A DNA stretch of 64,000 nucleotides from Paenibacillus endoradicis (lineage in GTDB: Bacteria; Bacillota; Bacilli; Paenibacillales; Paenibacillaceae): contig NZ_JANQBB010000007.1 of the NCBI RefSeq assembly GCF_024721975.1, forward strand, positions 124,001 to 188,000. Direction: 5' to 3'. A program made the translations under genes and the position numbers. The notes under the pieces are model-generated. The model saw only the letters and a list, made by a program, of their open reading frames with translations, was not told the DNA's origin and did not search any database. Below, in pieces: positions 8,777 to 17,584 of the stretch; position 1 is the first letter of the stretch; each line of letters opens with the position of its first letter.

Positions 8777-8836
8777 GTTATGTATAGGGTAAACAAATGA
8801 AAAAGCAATAAAACAAATACAAACGGAGGCTTATAA

Positions 8837-10906
8837 ATGGTTAAATCATTGTGGGAATCAGCAAAAGTATCACAATTACAAACTGGATTAGACAGCTTAG
8901 TATATCGATCCAATATTATTGGTGCCGATCGTCGAGTATGTAATTATGGCGGTGGTAATACATCAACTAAAACAGTAGTGAAAGATTTCCGTGGTCGTGA
9001 CGTTGAAGTCATGTATGTTAAAGGTAGTGGATCTGATCTTGCAACAATGAAAGCTAACAATTTCACTGGTCTTCGTTTAGATGATATTCGCCCGTTATTT
9101 GAGCGTGATGAGATGAGCGATGAGGATATGGTTGCTTATTTAGCGAGCTGTATGATTGACGCTAAGCACCCTCGTGCTTCTATTGAAACGTTATTGCATG
9201 CTTTTTTACCATTTAATCATGTTGATCATACTCACCCTGATGCGATTATTAGTCTCTGCTGTGCCGATAATGGTAAACAAATTGCTGAAGAAATTTTCGG
9301 TAATCGCTTCGTATGGGTACCTTATATTCGTCCAGGATTCAAACTTTCCAAAATGATTGCTGAAGGTGTGCTTGCTAACCCTAATGCAGAGCTGGTACTA
9401 ATGGAGAAGCATGGTCTAGTGACTTGGGGAGAAACTTCTGAAGAGGCTTATGCACAGACTATTAAAATTATTACTGAGGCTGAAAGTTATATTGAAACAC
9501 AATTTAATTCGGTTAAATTATTCGGTGGTGAGAAGCATGCTGCACTTCCAACAGATGTGCGTCGATCCATTGTTGCTGAAGTTATGCCATTATTACGTGG
9601 TGCGGTTAGTGACGAAAAACGTATGATTCTTTCATATGATGATCAAGATGATGTATTAGCATTCGTTGGTGGGATTGATTCACCAGTTTTATCGCAAATT
9701 GGTGCAGCTTGTCCAGATCATCTTGTACATACAAAAGTTGTTCCTCTATTCATCGATTGGACACCCAGTGCGGACAATGTTGGAGAACTAAAAGCAAAGC
9801 TTGTAGAAGGTATAACGGCTTATAAAGCTCAATATGCTGCATATTTTGAGCGTAACAAAAATGAAGGCGATAAAATGTTCGAGGCTGCTCCTCGTGTCAT
9901 CTTAATTCCAGGTATCGGAATGATTAACACCGGTAAGAGTTGGTTCATGTCCCAAGTAAGTGGTGCGCTATATCATCGTGCAATTGCAGTAATGCGTGGT
10001 GCAACTGCTCTAGGCAGCTTTGTCTCACTAAGTGAAAATGAATCTTATAATGTAGAATATTGGCCACTTGAATTATATAAATTATCTCTTGCTCCAGCAG
10101 AAGCAGAATTTTCACGTAAGGTAGCATTTATTACGGGTGGTGCTGGTGGTATTGGTAGTGCAACAGCTCGTCGTCTAGTTGAAGAAGGAGCGCATGTTGT
10201 ATTAGCGGATCTTAACTTTGAAGGTGCAGAAAAGGTAGCAGCGGATCTTAATGCTGAGTTCGGTGATCATCGTGCATTAGCTGTTAAAGTTGATGTGACA
10301 AGCGAGGAATTAATTCAAGCTGCCTATGCTGAGACAGCAATTAATTACGGTGGTGTTGATATTATCGTTAACAATGCTGGTCTAGCAACTTCAAGCCCGT
10401 TTGATGAAACATCATTAAAAGAGTGGAATCTCAATATAAATGTATTGGGCACAGGCTACTTCTTAGTTGCTAGAGAAGCATTTAAGCTTATGAAAGTACA
10501 ATCATTTGGTGGGAATATGGTATTTATCGGTTCTAAGAATTCGATATATGCAGGGAAAAATGTTACAGCATACAGCTCTGTTAAAGCGCTAGAGGCTCAT
10601 CTTGCCCGTTGTATAGCTGCTGAGGGTGGAGAGTTTGGTATTCGCGTCAATACGATTCTACCAGACGCAATCCTGCAAGGTTCGGCGATTTGGAATGGTA
10701 ACTGGCGTAATGAACGTGCAGCTGCATATGGCATTGAACCAGATCAACTAGAGGAACACTATCGCAAGCGTACTACACTGTTAGTAAATATTTATCCACA
10801 TGATATTGCTGAAGGAATAGCATTCTTTGCTTCTTCCAAATCAGCTAAAACGACGGGGTGTATGTTGACCATAGACGGAGGCGTACCAGCAGCTTTCACT
10901 CGATAG
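8837..10906 (+). CDS. rhaEW: Bifunctional rhamnulose-1-phosphate aldolase / lactaldehyde dehydrogenase
   Basis: This 689-residue two-domain enzyme matches the size of B. subtilis RhaEW (YuxG). Residues about 15-400 are a class II aldolase/adducin-type domain with a metal-binding HVDHTHPD cluster near 127-133 and a further EKHG motif. Residues about 428-689 are a short-chain dehydrogenase with TGGAGGIG for NAD binding and the catalytic YSSVK near 579. The aldolase half splits L-rhamnulose-1-phosphate into dihydroxyacetone phosphate and L-lactaldehyde, and the SDR half oxidises L-lactaldehyde to L-lactate. The start at 8837 follows CGGAGG at good spacing. It is the first gene of the rha operon, behind an operator-like inverted repeat. 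Confidence 0.9.
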   Translation: MVKSLWESAKVSQLQTGLDSLVYRSNIIGADRRVCNYGGGNTSTKTVVKDFRGRDVEVMYVKGSGSDLATMKANNFTGLRLDDIRPLFERDEMSDEDMVAYLASCMIDAKHPRASIETLLHAFLPFNHVDHTHPDAIISLCCADNGKQIAEEIFGNRFVWVPYIRPGFKLSKMIAEGVLANPNAELVLMEKHGLVTWGETSEEAYAQTIKIITEAESYIETQFNSVKLFGGEKHAALPTDVRRSIVAEVMPLLRGAVSDEKRMILSYDDQDDVLAFVGGIDSPVLSQIGAACPDHLVHTKVVPLFIDWTPSADNVGELKAKLVEGITAYKAQYAAYFERNKNEGDKMFEAAPRVILIPGIGMINTGKSWFMSQVSGALYHRAIAVMRGATALGSFVSLSENESYNVEYWPLELYKLSLAPAEAEFSRKVAFITGGAGGIGSATARRLVEEGAHVVLADLNFEGAEKVAADLNAEFGDHRALAVKVDVTSEELIQAAYAETAINYGGVDIIVNNAGLATSSPFDETSLKEWNLNINVLGTGYFLVAREAFKLMKVQSFGGNMVFIGSKNSIYAGKNVTAYSSVKALEAHLARCIAAEGGEFGIRVNTILPDAILQGSAIWNGNWRNERAAAYGIEPDQLEEHYRKRTTLLVNIYPHDIAEGIAFFASSKSAKTTGCMLTIDGGVPAAFTR

Positions 10907-10909
10907 GAA

Positions 10910-10975
10910 GTTCAAAACATCCACTCGTGATCACAATGACTATGCTAACGTAGTTTAGTCGGCGGCGAAGTGGTA
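10910..10975 (+). repeat. Degenerate copy of the intergenic repeat
   Basis: The stretch starting AGTTCAAAA and containing GCTAACGTAG and TCGGCGGCGAAG aligns loosely with the two better copies at 11386-11485 and 11573-11675. It seems to be a decayed or truncated member of the same family. It lies between rhaEW and the ASRT-like gene. Confidence 0.4.
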
Positions 10976-11011
10976 GCTAATTTTGATAGATTTATACTGG
11001 AGGTGTATGTT

Positions 11012-11383
11012 ATGTTTCAAGCAACAGGTGAGAAGCATTGGATTATTCCTGATGGTTATATTCCACCTACAAGTACTGGTGAGTTGCTAAGCCATGAGTC
11101 AATCTGTGTATTGAATACATCCTCCGAGGAAGCCTTAATTAAGGTTACGATCTTCTTTGAAGATCGTGAACCAATGGAAGATATTGAAGTAGCTGTTCCC
11201 GCTAGAAGAACGAAGCATATTCGCACGAGTTCTTTAATTAAAGGTGAGCAATCAATTCCAGTTGGTGTACCCTATGCAATAGAAGTTTCTAGTGATATTG
11301 CTATCGTAGTACAATATAGCAGATTAGATTCTACGCAGGCTGCTAATGCGCTGATGTCTACTATAGCTTTTCCATTAAAGTAG
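11012..11383 (+). CDS. ASRT-like small-molecule-binding protein (DUF1362) in the rhamnose operon
   Basis: A 123-residue soluble protein matching the Anabaena sensory rhodopsin transducer family (PF07100). Recognisable blocks are WIIPDGYIPP near the N-terminus, HESICVLNTS, FFEDREPME, ARRTKHIRT, and IAIVVQYSRLDSTQAANALM toward the C-terminus. The Anabaena protein is a tetrameric beta-sandwich that interacts with a photoreceptor. Most homologs occur in non-phototrophic bacteria next to sugar-catabolism genes and have been proposed to be ligand-binding domains. There is no rhodopsin gene here. The start at 11012 is chosen because GGAGGTG (10999-11005) lies six bases upstream; an upstream in-frame start at 10970 lacks such a site. 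A role as a sugar or metabolite sensor, or as a RhaM substitute, is inference. Confidence 0.8.
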   Translation: MFQATGEKHWIIPDGYIPPTSTGELLSHESICVLNTSSEEALIKVTIFFEDREPMEDIEVAVPARRTKHIRTSSLIKGEQSIPVGVPYAIEVSSDIAIVVQYSRLDSTQAANALMSTIAFPLK

Positions 11384-11385
11384 TA

Positions 11386-11485
11386 AGGTAGTTCAAAAAG
11401 TGGACGTTGATAACGATGTAACGCGCTGTAGTTTACTCGACATCGAATATGAAGCGAACTTGGAAAGTCCGGTACGCATGTACCA
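11386..11485 (+). repeat. Intergenic repeat, copy A
   Basis: About 100 bp running from AGGTAGTTCAAAAAGTGGAC to GGTACGCATGTACCAA. It is closely matched by copy B at 11573-11675. It contains the perfect inverted repeat GGTAC-GCAT-GTACC near its right end and a conserved TCGACATnGAATATGAAGCG block. It lies in the non-coding gap between the ASRT-like gene and rhaI. Confidence 0.85.
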
Positions 11486-11572
11486 AACACGTACATTTGC
11501 GTTTCCTCCTTCCGCAAGTAGCGCCTCATCTTCTCGGTTCTGAGCGCCCGCTTTTTGAACACATATTGTAAG
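11486..11572. other. Spacer between the two intergenic repeats, with hairpins and a minus-strand SD-ATG
   Basis: The spacer carries the hairpin-forming pair GCGCCTCA/TGAGCGC, and CCGCTTTTTGAAC (11548-11560), which is inverted relative to GTTCAAAAAGTGG at the start of copy B (11578-11590, one G-U). On the minus strand a textbook ribosome site, GGAGG (complement of 11505-11509), sits eight bases before an ATG (11496-11494). The reading frame from it runs through copy A and into the ASRT-like gene. I regard this peptide as a by-product of the repeat rather than a real gene. Confidence 0.5.
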
Positions 11573-11675
11573 AGGTAGTTCAAAAAGTGGACGTTAATAA
11601 CTATGAAAACGCTAACGTAGCATATTCGACATTGAATATGAAGCGAACTTTGAAAGTCCGGTACGCATGCACCAA
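11573..11675 (+). repeat. Intergenic repeat, copy B
   Basis: The second, slightly diverged copy of the roughly 100-bp element, in direct orientation to copy A. It runs from AGGTAGTTCAAAAAGTGGAC to GGTACGCATGCACCAA and ends about 35 bp before the rhaI start. It lies in the operon leader of rhaI, so it is probably transcribed. Confidence 0.85.
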
Positions 11676-11710
11676 TAACTTTCACTATAAAAATTCAGGA
11701 GGGTACGTAA

Positions 11711-12931
11711 ATGACAGATCGTGCTTATTCTTTATTCGAAGAACAACAGCAAGCTAGAGGAATTAATCTAATTGAAGTAAGAGAAAAGCTTAAAGCTTTT
11801 AATATAGAGACTCCTTCATGGGGATATGGAGATTCAGGTACACGCTTTAAAGTGTTTCAAAAGGTTGGTGTTCCTCGTACTCCATTCGAAAAATTAGAAG
11901 ATGCTGCGCAAGTTCATAAGTATACAGGTATTGCGCCATCTGTAGCTATTCATATCCCATGGGATAAAGTTGACGATTACGGAAAGCTTCGCTCACATGC
12001 TGAAGGCTTAGGCTTATCCATTGGCGCAATCAATCCGAATCTATTCCAAGATGACGACTATATGCTCGGAAGTGTCACGAATTCGGATGCTGCTATTCGT
12101 CGCAAAGCTACTAATCATTTGCTAGAGTGTGTTGATATTGCCAAAGCAACAGGCTCCAAAGAATTCAGTCTATGGTTTGCGGATGGTACGAATTATCCTG
12201 GTCAAGGTAATATTCGTAAGCGTAAAGCTTGGATGCAGGAATCTCTACAAGAAATGTATAATGCAATGACACCTCAGATGAGAATGCTTATTGAATATAA
12301 ATGCTTTGAGCCAGCTTTTTATCATACAGATTTAGCGGACTGGGGAATGGCTTATAATCTAGCAATGAAGCTAGGTCCTCAAGCAGAAGTGCTTGTTGAT
12401 ACAGGACATCATCTTCAAGGTGCAAATATTGAGCATATTGTTGCTTATCTTATTGATGAAAAGCGACTAGGTGGCTTCCATTTCAATTCTCGCAAATATG
12501 CGGACGATGATCTAATTGTTGGTACAACAAATCCTTATGAATTATTCCTTATTTTCTATCAAATTCTTAATGCAGCTAACGATTCTGATGCTGCAATTGC
12601 TTCATGTGTGAATAATATTGCTTATATGATCGACCAATCACATAACATTGAGCAAAAGATTCCAGCTATGATTCGCTCTGTATTGAATGCGCAAACACAA
12701 TATGCTAAAGCTCTATTAATTGACCATGCTGAGGTAGAAGCAGCTTCTGAGCGTCATGATGTGCTTGGTGCAGAAGATGCTGTTCGTAAAGCTTTTGAGT
12801 TCGATGTGGCTCCTCTATTACAATCAATTCGTGAAGAGCAAGGTTTACCTGTTGATCCGATGCATGCTTATCTAACAAGTAGCTATAGTCAAAGTATTCA
12901 GCATCGTGGAAAAGGTGGTGCAAGCTGGTGA
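11711..12931 (+). CDS. rhaI: L-rhamnose isomerase, RhaI type
   Basis: A 406-residue TIM-barrel sugar isomerase of the RhaI (Pseudomonas stutzeri/Streptomyces-type) family rather than the E. coli RhaA family. Metal and substrate residues sit in the expected barrel motifs: LIEYKCFEPAFYHTD near 195-210, LVDTGHHLQGANIEH near 230-245, and GGFHFNSRKYADDDL near 258-272. It converts L-rhamnose to L-rhamnulose in the cytoplasm. The start at 11711 follows AGGAGGG in the gap after the second repeat. It overlaps rhaB by four bases (GTGA), which indicates translational coupling. No mutarotase gene (rhaM) and no rhamnose transporter are seen beside it. Confidence 0.9.
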   Translation: MTDRAYSLFEEQQQARGINLIEVREKLKAFNIETPSWGYGDSGTRFKVFQKVGVPRTPFEKLEDAAQVHKYTGIAPSVAIHIPWDKVDDYGKLRSHAEGLGLSIGAINPNLFQDDDYMLGSVTNSDAAIRRKATNHLLECVDIAKATGSKEFSLWFADGTNYPGQGNIRKRKAWMQESLQEMYNAMTPQMRMLIEYKCFEPAFYHTDLADWGMAYNLAMKLGPQAEVLVDTGHHLQGANIEHIVAYLIDEKRLGGFHFNSRKYADDDLIVGTTNPYELFLIFYQILNAANDSDAAIASCVNNIAYMIDQSHNIEQKIPAMIRSVLNAQTQYAKALLIDHAEVEAASERHDVLGAEDAVRKAFEFDVAPLLQSIREEQGLPVDPMHAYLTSSYSQSIQHRGKGGASW

Positions 12932-14412
12932 GTTATGTTCTAGCTTTTGATCTCGGTGCTAGTAGTGGAAGAGCAATGCTCGGACGTATTCATGAGGGCA
13001 AGATTGAGCTAGAAGAGCTTCACCGGTTTTCTAATGATCCAGTACAAATCAATCAACGATTGTATTGGGATATATTACGATTATTTTATGAGATTAAGCA
13101 ATCACTGCTAAAGGCTAAGCATCGTGGCATTAAATTAAACAGCATTGCTATTGATTCATGGGCGGTAGATTTTGGACTCTTAGATGAAGCTGGAGAGTTA
13201 TTATCGAATCCTTTTCACTATCGCGATTTACAAAATAATGAAGTATTCGAAGAGGTTGTTTCTTTAATAGGAGCAGAGCGAATATACGAACGTACGGGTA
13301 TTCAATTACTTTCGTTTAATTCACTTTATCAATTGGTAGCGATGAAGAAGCAACATCATCCTGCACTTAAAGAAGCTAAACATTTGCTTATGATACCATC
13401 CTTACTTCGCTATTTTCTAACAGGTGAAAAAGTTAATGAATTTACCAATGCAACAACTACTCAACTGTACAATCCGTTAGAGGATAATTGGGATACACAA
13501 TTACTTGAGCAGATCGGCCTTGATCCTTCTATATTTGCAGAGGTGGTACAGCCAGGAACGGTCGTTGGGAAGTTACAACCATCGCTTTGCGAGGAATTGG
13601 GGATTGAATCGGTTCCAGTTATAGCGACAGCTGAACATGATACAGCGTCTGCAGTTGCAGCTGTTCCTGCTACATCGGAGAGATTTGCCTACTTAAGCAG
13701 TGGCACCTGGTCTTTGATGGGCACGGAAATTGACCATCCTAATTTGACGGAAGAAGCAAGAAAACATAACTTTACGAATGAAGGTGGAGTAGATCATACA
13801 TTCCGCTTTCTGAAAAATATTATGGGTTTATGGATCATTCAGCAATGTAAACTTGCTTGGGAAAAGCAAGGTGAACATTATTCGTTTGCCGAATTGGTGG
13901 AATTAGCAGCAGAAGCGGAGCCTTTTACAGCGTTTATAGATGTGGATGATGATTTGTTTCTTGGAGTAGGAAATATGCTCACGCAGATTGATCTATATTG
14001 CAACCGGACTGGTCAGAATCCACCTGCATCGATTGGAAACTATGCCCGTACAATATTCGAAGGATTAGCGTTAAAATATCGTTATACACTAGAGACTATG
14101 GAACAATTAACGGGAGACTCATATAGTGGGCTTCATATCGTTGGAGGAGGCATTCAAAATAGACTGCTTTGTCAGTGGACTGCTAACGCTACTCAGCGAC
14201 CTGTATGGGCTGGACCGATTGAGGGTAGTGCAATTGGCAATATGCTAGTACAATGGATATCAAGTGGACAGTTACAAGATTTAAGGCAAGCGCGTCAACT
14301 TGTTCATCAATCCTTTGGTATCGAGACATATGAGCCAGTACAGCCAGAAATTTGGAGTGAAGCTTACACAAGATTTCAACAAATGATCTTGCTACACGAT
14401 TCCAATAGTTAA
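12928..14412 (+). CDS. rhaB: Rhamnulokinase
   Basis: A 494-residue FGGY-family sugar kinase. The N-terminal ATP-phosphate loop is FDLGASSGRAML, the central stretch has SIAIDSWAVDFGLLD with the likely catalytic aspartate, and the second ATPase domain has YLSSGTWSLMGTE and IVGGGIQNRLLCQ. It phosphorylates L-rhamnulose to L-rhamnulose-1-phosphate, the substrate of RhaEW. The start is a GTG overlapping the rhaI stop, so expression is coupled to the isomerase. Length is normal for the family (about 480-495). Confidence 0.93.
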   Translation: MSYVLAFDLGASSGRAMLGRIHEGKIELEELHRFSNDPVQINQRLYWDILRLFYEIKQSLLKAKHRGIKLNSIAIDSWAVDFGLLDEAGELLSNPFHYRDLQNNEVFEEVVSLIGAERIYERTGIQLLSFNSLYQLVAMKKQHHPALKEAKHLLMIPSLLRYFLTGEKVNEFTNATTTQLYNPLEDNWDTQLLEQIGLDPSIFAEVVQPGTVVGKLQPSLCEELGIESVPVIATAEHDTASAVAAVPATSERFAYLSSGTWSLMGTEIDHPNLTEEARKHNFTNEGGVDHTFRFLKNIMGLWIIQQCKLAWEKQGEHYSFAELVELAAEAEPFTAFIDVDDDLFLGVGNMLTQIDLYCNRTGQNPPASIGNYARTIFEGLALKYRYTLETMEQLTGDSYSGLHIVGGGIQNRLLCQWTANATQRPVWAGPIEGSAIGNMLVQWISSGQLQDLRQARQLVHQSFGIETYEPVQPEIWSEAYTRFQQMILLHDSNS

Positions 14413-14448
14413 TAGAAGATATAATAAGTTTTAGAAAGAGGTAAAGGT

Positions 14449-15210
14449 ATGCTAGTTGCGGAACGTTATAGTTACATTGTACAGCTTGTCAACGAGAGAG
14501 GGAGTATTCGGGTTACAGAGCTTAGTGAATTATGCGAGGTAACGGAAGAAACGATCCGTCGTGATTTGGATAAACTCGAGCAAGCTGGGCGTCTACGTCG
14601 TTCACATGGCGGTGCCGTTAGTGTAAAGGAGCAACAGCACCCTGAAACTCCATATTTCGAGCGTGAGGTCGTGTCGGCGGAGGAGAAGAAGCGTATTGCT
14701 CAAGAAGCGATTAAGCTCATAGCTCCCAAGGACAGAATTATACTTGATGCTAGTACAACGGCTTGGTATATGGCAGCTTCAATGCCAGATATTCCGATGA
14801 CAGTACTAACCAATTCAATTAAGGTAGCGATAGAACTTTCCAATAAAGAGAAGATAGAGGTTATCTCAACTGGTGGTATTCTAGCACCGAAAAGCCTCTC
14901 CTATGTTGGGCCTTTAGCAGAACGTTCTTTGGATGCGTATCATGTAGATAAAGCCTTTGTTTCATGTAAGGGTGTCCATTTGGAAAAAGGGCTTAGTGAA
15001 TCCAATGAGTTGCAAGGCCGCATTAAGCAAAAAATAGTAGGCATGGCGGATCAAGTTATTTTACTTGCTGATTCTAGTAAATTCGGAGTCCAGTCCTTTA
15101 CGGGGTTTGCTGAGCTATCTGATGTAACGGACATTGTAACGGACATAGGTATTTCAGAGGAGTTTGTTCATTCATTACGTCAAATGCAAATTCATGTTTA
15201 TACTGTCTAA
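14449..15210 (+). CDS. rhaR: DeoR-family transcriptional regulator of rhamnose catabolism
   Basis: The 253-residue protein has the DeoR layout. An N-terminal helix-turn-helix (about 5-57, VTELSELCEVTEETIRRDLDKL) is followed by a DeoRC sugar-phosphate-sensing domain (75-235) with the typical DASTTAWYMA, TNSI and CKGV motifs. DeoR proteins usually repress until a phosphorylated sugar binds; in B. subtilis the orthologous position in the rhaEW operon is held by RhaR. It is the last gene of the rha operon, 36 bp after rhaB, and is followed by a strong terminator. The candidate operator is at 8729-8765 upstream of rhaEW. The effector is presumably rhamnulose-1-phosphate, by analogy. Confidence 0.85.
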   Translation: MLVAERYSYIVQLVNERGSIRVTELSELCEVTEETIRRDLDKLEQAGRLRRSHGGAVSVKEQQHPETPYFEREVVSAEEKKRIAQEAIKLIAPKDRIILDASTTAWYMAASMPDIPMTVLTNSIKVAIELSNKEKIEVISTGGILAPKSLSYVGPLAERSLDAYHVDKAFVSCKGVHLEKGLSESNELQGRIKQKIVGMADQVILLADSSKFGVQSFTGFAELSDVTDIVTDIGISEEFVHSLRQMQIHVYTV

Positions 15211-15231
15211 CTATGAATCGTTAGATTAAAT

Positions 15232-15270
15232 AAATAGCGCTAGCTTCAACTGAAGCTCGGCGCTATTTTT
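15232..15270 (+). terminator. Terminator of the rha operon
   Basis: The stem AAATAGCGC / GCGCTATTT encloses a second perfect stem, AGCTTCA/TGAAGCT, and ends in a T run at 15266-15270. Confidence 0.92.
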
Positions 15271-15330
15271 GAAAATAGTAATCAATTAATTGATTGTAAG
15301 GTACAGCTTAGCAACGATAGGAGTGAAACG

Positions 15331-16080
15331 ATGAAGGTATCTCTATTTATTACTTGCATAAGTGATGCGCTCTTTCCAAGAGTTGGAGAAGCTATGGCCC
15401 GACTTCTCGCTCGTTATGGTGTAGAACTTCAATTCCCAACTGCGCAAACATGTTGTGGTCAGCCAGCTTTTAATAGTGGTTATTGGAAGCAAGCACGAGA
15501 GTCTGCCATTACGATTCTCGATGCTTTTGAAGATAGTGACTTTGTTATTGCACCATCTGGCTCCTGTACAGGAATGCTTCATCACTATCCGAAGTTATTT
15601 GAGAATGAACCAGCTTATCTAGAGCGAGCTGAGCGTCTTCGGGCGAAATCCTACGAATTTACCCAGTTTCTTGTTAAAGTATTAGGCGTTACTGATGTAG
15701 GTGCTACATTTTCACATAAAGTAACGTATCATCCGTCCTGTCATGGAACTCGTATTCTTGGGGTGAAGGAAGAACCATTATTGCTCATGGAGCATGTTGA
15801 GGGATTAGAGCTTGTACCCCTTCCCTTTGCAGAAGATTGTTGCGGATTTGGTGGTACATTTGCAATTAAAATGGGCGATATCTCTGGAGCGATGGTAACA
15901 GAGAAGGCAGATCATGTGATTGAAAGTGAGGCAGAGGTGCTTGTTGGACTCGACCTTGCATGCTTAATGAATATTGCAGGGAATCTCATGTATCGCGGAG
16001 AGAATGTTCGTGTCATGCATTTGGCAGAGTTGTTGTATGAAGGAGTGATAGCAGGTGAGTCAACCCACATCAAAGCTTAA
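15331..16080 (+). CDS. lutA: L-lactate utilization protein LutA
   Basis: A 249-residue (Fe-S)-binding subunit of the CCG-domain (heterodisulfide reductase-like) family. It has two cysteine-rich signatures, QTCCGQPAFNSG near residue 40 and EDCCGFGGTFA near 170. With LutB and LutC it forms the non-flavin L-lactate oxidase that converts L-lactate to pyruvate, first defined in B. subtilis. The start at 15331 follows ATAGGAGTGA. Its end overlaps the lutB start by 26 bases. It lies 120 bp after the rha operon terminator and so may have its own promoter. L-lactate is the product of RhaEW, so the neighbourhood is metabolically coherent. Confidence 0.92.
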   Translation: MKVSLFITCISDALFPRVGEAMARLLARYGVELQFPTAQTCCGQPAFNSGYWKQARESAITILDAFEDSDFVIAPSGSCTGMLHHYPKLFENEPAYLERAERLRAKSYEFTQFLVKVLGVTDVGATFSHKVTYHPSCHGTRILGVKEEPLLLMEHVEGLELVPLPFAEDCCGFGGTFAIKMGDISGAMVTEKADHVIESEAEVLVGLDLACLMNIAGNLMYRGENVRVMHLAELLYEGVIAGESTHIKA

Positions 16081-17584
16081 TACCGTTAAACAAAGAGCGG
16101 AACTTGCGCTTAATGATGAGTTTTTGCGTAAAGCGGTAAAATTTACAACCGAGCGTCTACGGAATGGTAAAAAGGCAGCAGCTGAAGAACATGGAAATTG
16201 GGATGATTGGCGTGAAAGAGGACGGCAAATTAGGTTGCATACGATCGCTCATTTGGACTATTATTTGAATACATTTGTTGAAAATGCACGTGCTAATGGC
16301 GTACATATTCACTTTGCCGATACAGCAGCAGAGGCAGTGCAAATTACATTAGATATCGCTAAACAGGTCGAAGCGAAGTCTGTAGTAAAGTCGAAATCAA
16401 TGGTATCAGAAGAATTACATCTGAATACTGCTCTAGAATCTATTGATGTCGAAACGATTGAGACGGATTTAGGTGAATATATTATTCAGTTAGCTCATGA
16501 AACCCCTTCTCACATCGTAATTCCTGCTATTCATAAAAATCGTTATCAAATAGCTGATCTATTAAGTAAAGAAGCTGGCTATACGCTTGAACCAGATACG
16601 ACAGTACTAGCGGGCTTTGTACGTAAGAAGCTTCGCGAGAAATTTCTTGAAGCAGATATTGGAATGACAGGCTGTAACTTTGCAATCGCTGAAACAGGTT
16701 CGATGGTGCTGTTTGAGAATGAGGGTAATGCAAGAATGGTTACCACTTTACCAAAAACGCAAATTACATTGATGGGTATGGAACGAATTATACCTTCTTG
16801 GGCAGATTTGGAAGTGATGGCCACGTTGTTGCCACGATCAGCTACAGGGCAGAAGCTAACGATGTATATGTCTGGAATTACAGGACCGAAGCGCCAAGAG
16901 GATGGAGACGGTCCAGAAGAAATGCATATTATTATTGTAGATAATGGACGGTCTCTACAACTTGGAGACCCAGAATTTCAAGAATTGTTGAATTGTATAC
17001 GTTGTGGTGCTTGCTTGAATGCATGTCCAGTGTATCGCCATATTGGTGGTCATGCTTATGGTGGAACGTATAGCGGACCAATCGGTGCTGTACTTACCCC
17101 ATCGCTGAAGAGCAATGTTGCGGAATGGGATGATATTGCTAATGCTTCTAGTCTGTGCGGAGCTTGTTATGAGGCATGTCCAGTTAAAATTCCGTTGCAT
17201 GATATGCTTGTCTACTTGCGTCGTCGTAAAGTGGAAGCTGGTCATGGGAATAAGTTAGAAAGTATAGGGATGCAAGGTTTTGCTACAGTTATGGGCAACT
17301 CAGGTCGATTTGGTGGTGTATTGCGACTTGGGAAGTTGGGGCAAAAGTTAGTGGTGCGTAATGGCATTATTAAGACGAAGTTAGGTCCTTTGAAATCTTG
17401 GAATAAATATCGCGTAACTTCCAGCTTGCCGAAGGAATCGTTCCGAGATCGGTGGGAGCAATTAGAACGTGAATTTACGGCTCAACCACCTGTAATGACA
17501 GAGGAAATGAAGCAGCGCTTGGAGCGCATTGCTGTGGAGCAACAGCAAACGGTGAAGAAGGGCGGTCAGCACAATGGGCACTAA
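16055..17584 (+). CDS. lutB: L-lactate utilization iron-sulfur protein LutB
   Basis: At 509 residues it is longer than the usual 470-480, with the extra length at the C-terminus. The N-terminal two thirds form the LUD domain. A ferredoxin-like module has CIRCGACLNACPVYRH near 313 and CGACYEACPVKIP near 368, providing cysteines for two 4Fe-4S clusters. It is the electron-transfer subunit of the LutABC lactate oxidase. The GTG start lies inside lutA, and its 3' end overlaps lutC by 11 bases, so the three are translationally coupled. The C-terminus is Gln/Lys/Glu-rich (about 450-509) and may be disordered. Confidence 0.92.
   Translation: MSQPTSKLNTVKQRAELALNDEFLRKAVKFTTERLRNGKKAAAEEHGNWDDWRERGRQIRLHTIAHLDYYLNTFVENARANGVHIHFADTAAEAVQITLDIAKQVEAKSVVKSKSMVSEELHLNTALESIDVETIETDLGEYIIQLAHETPSHIVIPAIHKNRYQIADLLSKEAGYTLEPDTTVLAGFVRKKLREKFLEADIGMTGCNFAIAETGSMVLFENEGNARMVTTLPKTQITLMGMERIIPSWADLEVMATLLPRSATGQKLTMYMSGITGPKRQEDGDGPEEMHIIIVDNGRSLQLGDPEFQELLNCIRCGACLNACPVYRHIGGHAYGGTYSGPIGAVLTPSLKSNVAEWDDIANASSLCGACYEACPVKIPLHDMLVYLRRRKVEAGHGNKLESIGMQGFATVMGNSGRFGGVLRLGKLGQKLVVRNGIIKTKLGPLKSWNKYRVTSSLPKESFRDRWEQLEREFTAQPPVMTEEMKQRLERIAVEQQQTVKKGGQHNGH

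Noticed and set aside
11272..11685. Minus-strand open frame of 137 codons across the repeats and the end of the ASRT-like gene
   Set aside because: It is made of the two direct repeats read in the same frame (hence its internal similarity) and runs antisense into a well-supported gene. I treat it as a product of the repeat, though its SD-ATG is noted.
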